A DNA stretch of 64,000 nt, taken from contig JADKJM010000019.1 of NCBI GenBank assembly GCA_016721005.1, forward strand, positions 124,001-188,000, given 5' to 3'. The notes beneath the pieces were generated by a model, which had not been told where the DNA came from, ran no database searches, and worked only from the letters and a program-made list of their open reading frames with translations. Positions 61,401-64,000 of the stretch are shown here, in pieces. The DNA is from Flavobacteriales bacterium. Its GTDB lineage: Bacteria; Bacteroidota; Bacteroidia; Flavobacteriales_F; PHOS-HE28. The translations under genes and the position numbers were made by a program. The first letter of the stretch is position 1. Each line of letters opens with the position of its first letter.

Positions 61401-61463
61401 ATCATGGGCACCCGGGTGAGCATCCAACTGCCCATCCAACCGCTCTTAAAAAAACCCGTATAA
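58452..61463 (+). CDS. Two-component sensor histidine kinase with periplasmic propellers
   Basis: A 1003-residue sensor: signal peptide ending HGQQ; two seven-bladed Reg_prop propellers (about 30-620) with many DG-x-LWFGT repeats; a Y_Y_Y beta-sandwich (about 650-735); one membrane helix near 745; then a LytS-type kinase. The H-box reads NRHFVFNALNSI near 793, where the usual NPHF has Arg instead of Pro; the phospho-acceptor His is kept. The N-box MLQPYVENSIWHG near 883 and G-box DDGIGVD follow. It starts at a GTG 3 bases after the response-regulator stop, so the two are co-translated. Confidence 0.93.
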   Translation: MGRGVCHAWALVIVCMLHGIAHGQQHAFRQFTTKDGLAQSQVRAMAQDGDGYLWFGTLGGASRFDGTFFQNLALQEGLPDAQVSAMIRDPNGTLWMGAGNFLVRTIGSRLISERLPDDGRNARIMGLASGPNGDLYIGTDGAGLFIRDVSGVHLVKGYPSDTATHVRSLLMLRDGSLLVGLRNGLLHCRDGQCAQVIVGDSEPKIISALAEAADGSWWVGTLGSGVYRIGKDGETKEYDEESGLLQNNIRCLLVDDQDHLWVGTKLGLNKIEGERIRVFTVHQGMPNDNIQCAFQDSEGNLWFGTDGAGVVRYLGDRFVIFTGKDGMCSDLVMSITTDAQGDLWLGTYDNGLCRMDGMAMITTLDGLPNNTVWCGALNADGTLWFGTSDGLARIHNGVVLRPKGAVPLAGSRVLSLLPATDGRMWCGTREGLALVGPADSVRLYPAGPTGPGRSIRSIKRVRDELVLASDDGLYLLKGDSFRRLGVEDGLCDNTVFCLLVDKLDRTWAGTANGLSCYDGERFHTFRFATDFGSNYIDLLLTDESGRIWAGTNNGLFQFHPDSLLSDHGDPIHITLNDGLRSLEFNLNAAYRTSNGGLLFGSSGGMVYHDPRNSSTERGPIVPRIHITDVRSFLQQTDWPGQMDSLDARGLPAGLHVSHRRHYLTFDYGAISLARPEQVMYRYRLVDYDPDWLPSTSARFASYNNLPHGEYTFQVMAHVGAGPWSNPAEFTFRIDPPFWSRWWFFALCALAVGGSLYGVHRYRSTRRERREHTRQLMLRSRMLQLEQQALNANMNRHFVFNALNSIQYHINKQDSTTASRYLTSFAKLIRKNLDASQTDTTTLTEELERLELYLVLEHMRFKDKFRYTITVDPSVDANQVRLPAMMLQPYVENSIWHGILPMSTQGHVAITVEPGNSADRVFVRIVDDGIGVDQSMRSKPEPEGDHISRGIEITKGRADVLRKLEVTDIRIDGPHQWHDPVTGRIMGTRVSIQLPIQPLLKKPV

Positions 61464-61505
61464 CGCTTGCGATCCGCCGTGGACGCGACTACCTTTGGCC
61501 AACGC

Positions 61506-61778
61506 ATGAAGTTCCTGAGCACCATACTGAACCGGTCCATTGCCAGCCTTTTCGTACTGGTCGTGTTGCTGGCAGGTTGTTCCAAGGAGGAGTGCGTGGC
61601 CCCCTCCGATCGTGCCACCGAGGTTGCCAAGAGCGTCCATCCTGTCCCATCCACTGGTGAACCCATGAATGGGGTATTGCAACCCGGCTCCGTGAAGGAT
61701 GGCGGGAATTCCTCCATCAGCGATGATGGCGACGACGTCGGAGACGGCGAGCGGAACAAGAAGAAGAAGCCGGGCTGA
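61506..61778 (+). CDS. Small lipoprotein
   Basis: A 90-residue lipoprotein: hydrophobic signal with lipobox LAGC (Cys25), then a low-complexity acidic and Lys-rich tail (DDGDDVGDGERNKKKK). It lies 42 bases after the sensor kinase and before a clear terminator, so it is probably the last gene of that transcript. No family recognised. Confidence 0.6.
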   Translation: MKFLSTILNRSIASLFVLVVLLAGCSKEECVAPSDRATEVAKSVHPVPSTGEPMNGVLQPGSVKDGGNSSISDDGDDVGDGERNKKKKPG

Positions 61779-61807
61779 CCCCCCTCAGCCTGTTTGCTTC
61801 ATATGAG

Positions 61808-61830
61808 CGCCCGGTTCTCCGGGCGTTTTC
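61808..61830 (+). terminator. Rho-independent terminator
   Basis: CGCCCGG-ttct-CCGGGCG (7-bp perfect stem) followed by TTTTCATTT, 30 bases after the lipoprotein stop. Confidence 0.85.
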
Positions 61831-61934
61831 ATTTCCGGGAAGTACGACCGCTCCTTTGATGCCTTCTACCGTTCCCCGTGCGAGCCTTTTCGTTCGGGAA
61901 TCATGCTGCTATTTTCTCCGTACAATCATCACCC

Positions 61935-63483
61935 ATGCCGCGCAAGAGCCAAGACCACGTGCATCGTCTCATCCGCTCCATGTCCAGTGCGGAGAGACGA
62001 TACTTCAAGCTTTTCATTGGTCGGCACGCTCCGGAGGGTGGCACGAACCCGCAATTGCTCTTCGACGCGATCGCAGGCATGGATCACTACGATGAATCCG
62101 CGATCCGCACGCAGTTCAAGCACGAAGCATTCATCAAGCACTTGGCCATTGCGAAGCGTCGGCTCTACGAGACCATCCTCCGCTGCCTGGATGTGTTCCA
62201 CGCGGAGAGTTCAGTGGATGCCCGGTTGAACCGCTCCTTGCACCACGTGGAAATCCTGTACCAACGGGCCTTGTACACCGATGCCGAGAAAATGCTGCAC
62301 AACGTTCGGCGGTTAGCGGAAGCGCATCACCGTGCACCTGTGCTCTTAGCGGTTGCCGAATGGGAGCGTCGCTTGATCGAATGCCACAACTACGCACAGG
62401 TGAGCGAAGGTGATCTTGATCGGCTTGCGGCGGATGCCACTTCGATCATGGAGGAGCAACTCCGGATCGCCGGACTCTGGGATCTGAAGAGTCGGCTACT
62501 GTTGATCCTGTACCGTGAGGGACAAGTGCGTGATGAAGGCACACGGTCCCGGGTCAGGGCTTTTCTTCAACACCCTTTGCTGCGGAAGGAACCATTGGAG
62601 GGATCATCCGCGAAGGCGCGTTTCTACTTCCACCACATCCACAGCGCTGCGGCCTTCGCCGTTAGCGACATGGGTTCCTGCCAGCAGCACCTCAATGCGA
62701 ACCTCAGCCTACTGAATGCGAACAAGGAGCAATTCAGCGGAGATCCCAATCTGGTGCTTGGCGTGATGAGCAACCTGATCTACACCTACACGCGCTTGGG
62801 GCGATCCTCCGAAGCCGTCGATCTTCTGAAACAATTCCGCACAGCCCCGTCGCAATGGAACATGCCTGAATCCGATGACCTCGATCTCAAGTTGTTCAGC
62901 ACGACCACTAGCTTGGAGCTCTCCATCCATTCGCGACTCGGCGCCTTCGATAAGGCTCTTGAACTCGTTCCGGTGGTGGAGCGTGGATTGGCCCGCCACG
63001 GTGAACGCTTGGGGCCTGTTCGGAAGGCCGCATTCCGCTACCAAGTGGCCTACGCGTACTTCGGCGTTGGTGACCACGACAAGGCGATGCGTTGGCTGAA
63101 TGACCTGTTGAACAACGTGGGCACAAGGGATAGCAGCGATACGGTCTGCTTCGGTCGCATGCTACAGTTGATCACACGCCTGGATTCCGGCAAGACGGAT
63201 CTGCTCACCTATACCCTGCGCAATACGGAACGCTTCCTGCGCACGCGGGAGCGCCAGTACAAGTTCGAGCCGCTGCTCCTCACCTTCATTCGTGATCTCA
63301 CGAAAGCGCGCACGGAGGAGGCTCGGAGATCGCTCATGATCACGTTCCGGGATAAGTTGGGTACGATCCTTAGCGATCCGCTGGAACAAGCGGTTCTGGA
63401 TCACTTCGATCCGATCGCATGGATCGAAAGCAAGCTGACCGGGAAGAGCTACGCCGCGCTCGTACGGGTCCGGGCGCTGGATC

Positions 63484-63500
<17 letters not shown>
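61935..63500 (+). CDS. Helical-repeat protein of unknown function
   Basis: A 521-residue cytoplasmic protein rich in amphipathic helices. It opens with SMSSAERRYFKLFIGRH, then TPR-like pairs (LYQRALYTDAEKMLHNVRRLAEAH; RLGRSSEAVDLLKQF; YFGVGDHDKAMRWLNDLL). The N-terminal segment up to about residue 80 looks conserved and DNA- or RNA-binding-like by charge. I recall similar proteins near regulators in Flavobacteriales but know no function. The ATG at 61935 follows a TATTTTCT box by 17 bases. It converges on thiL across the poly-G tract. Confidence 0.6.

Positions 63501-64000
<500 letters not shown>

Overview
The window is a high-GC (about 60%) chromosomal segment of a Bacteroidota bacterium, most likely order Flavobacteriales. 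The evidence is three PorP/SprF-type IX secretion (T9SS) proteins, giant SprB-like adhesins with gliding-motility C-terminal domains, a PorE-like OmpA protein, T9SS type A sorting tails, the ftsX-DUF3098-uppP-truB gene order, and TAnnTTTG/TAnnTTCG promoter boxes of the Bacteroidota sigma factor.

Layout. 1-791: a tandem array of about 102-bp units, each carrying the 3' tail of the adjacent tRNA-Gln, followed by the tRNA-Gln gene (minus strand). 910-4927: a large DUF2723 membrane protein and a NodB deacetylase. 4908-29018 (minus): three adhesin/PorP modules, comprising a 31-repeat CUB adhesin with PorP and PorE; a 33-repeat SprB adhesin, split by a frameshift, with PorP; and a short surface protein with PorP. 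29161-32791: tRNA-Arg, a secreted protein, a membrane GT-C-like protein and menB. 32948-44459 (mostly minus): housekeeping genes (CDF transporter, dnaG, prenyl synthase, rlmN, ispD, queA, truB, uppP, DUF3098, ftsX). 44643-48152: leuS carrying three in-frame expansions. 48326-54720: an accessory stretch with DUF3108 and lipoprotein genes, an ApeA-like HEPN candidate defence gene, pepP, and a MntA-HepT toxin-antitoxin pair. 54733-57258: a T9SS cargo gene, a decayed sorting-domain remnant and a CTD-like mini-protein. 57696-63500: a LytTR response regulator with a propeller histidine kinase, a lipoprotein, and a helical-repeat protein. The right edge is a partial thiL next to an 88-base G homopolymer that is probably an artefact.

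How it works together. The adhesin/PorP/PorE modules fit cell-surface adhesion or gliding through the T9SS. Convergent and divergent junctions in the housekeeping half are repeatedly occupied by short inverted-repeat elements.

The two strongest candidates for something undescribed are (1) a 501-bp element with 35-bp terminal inverted repeats that encodes a DUF559 nuclease-like domain and sits in frame inside leucyl-tRNA synthetase, with a solo copy of the same repeat 700 bp downstream in the same gene; and (2) the tRNA-Gln tail array, which parallels the E. coli tyrT/rtT arrangement. A third is a set of seven genes whose TAnnTTYG box lies only 4-7 bases before the ATG, suggesting widespread leaderless transcription.
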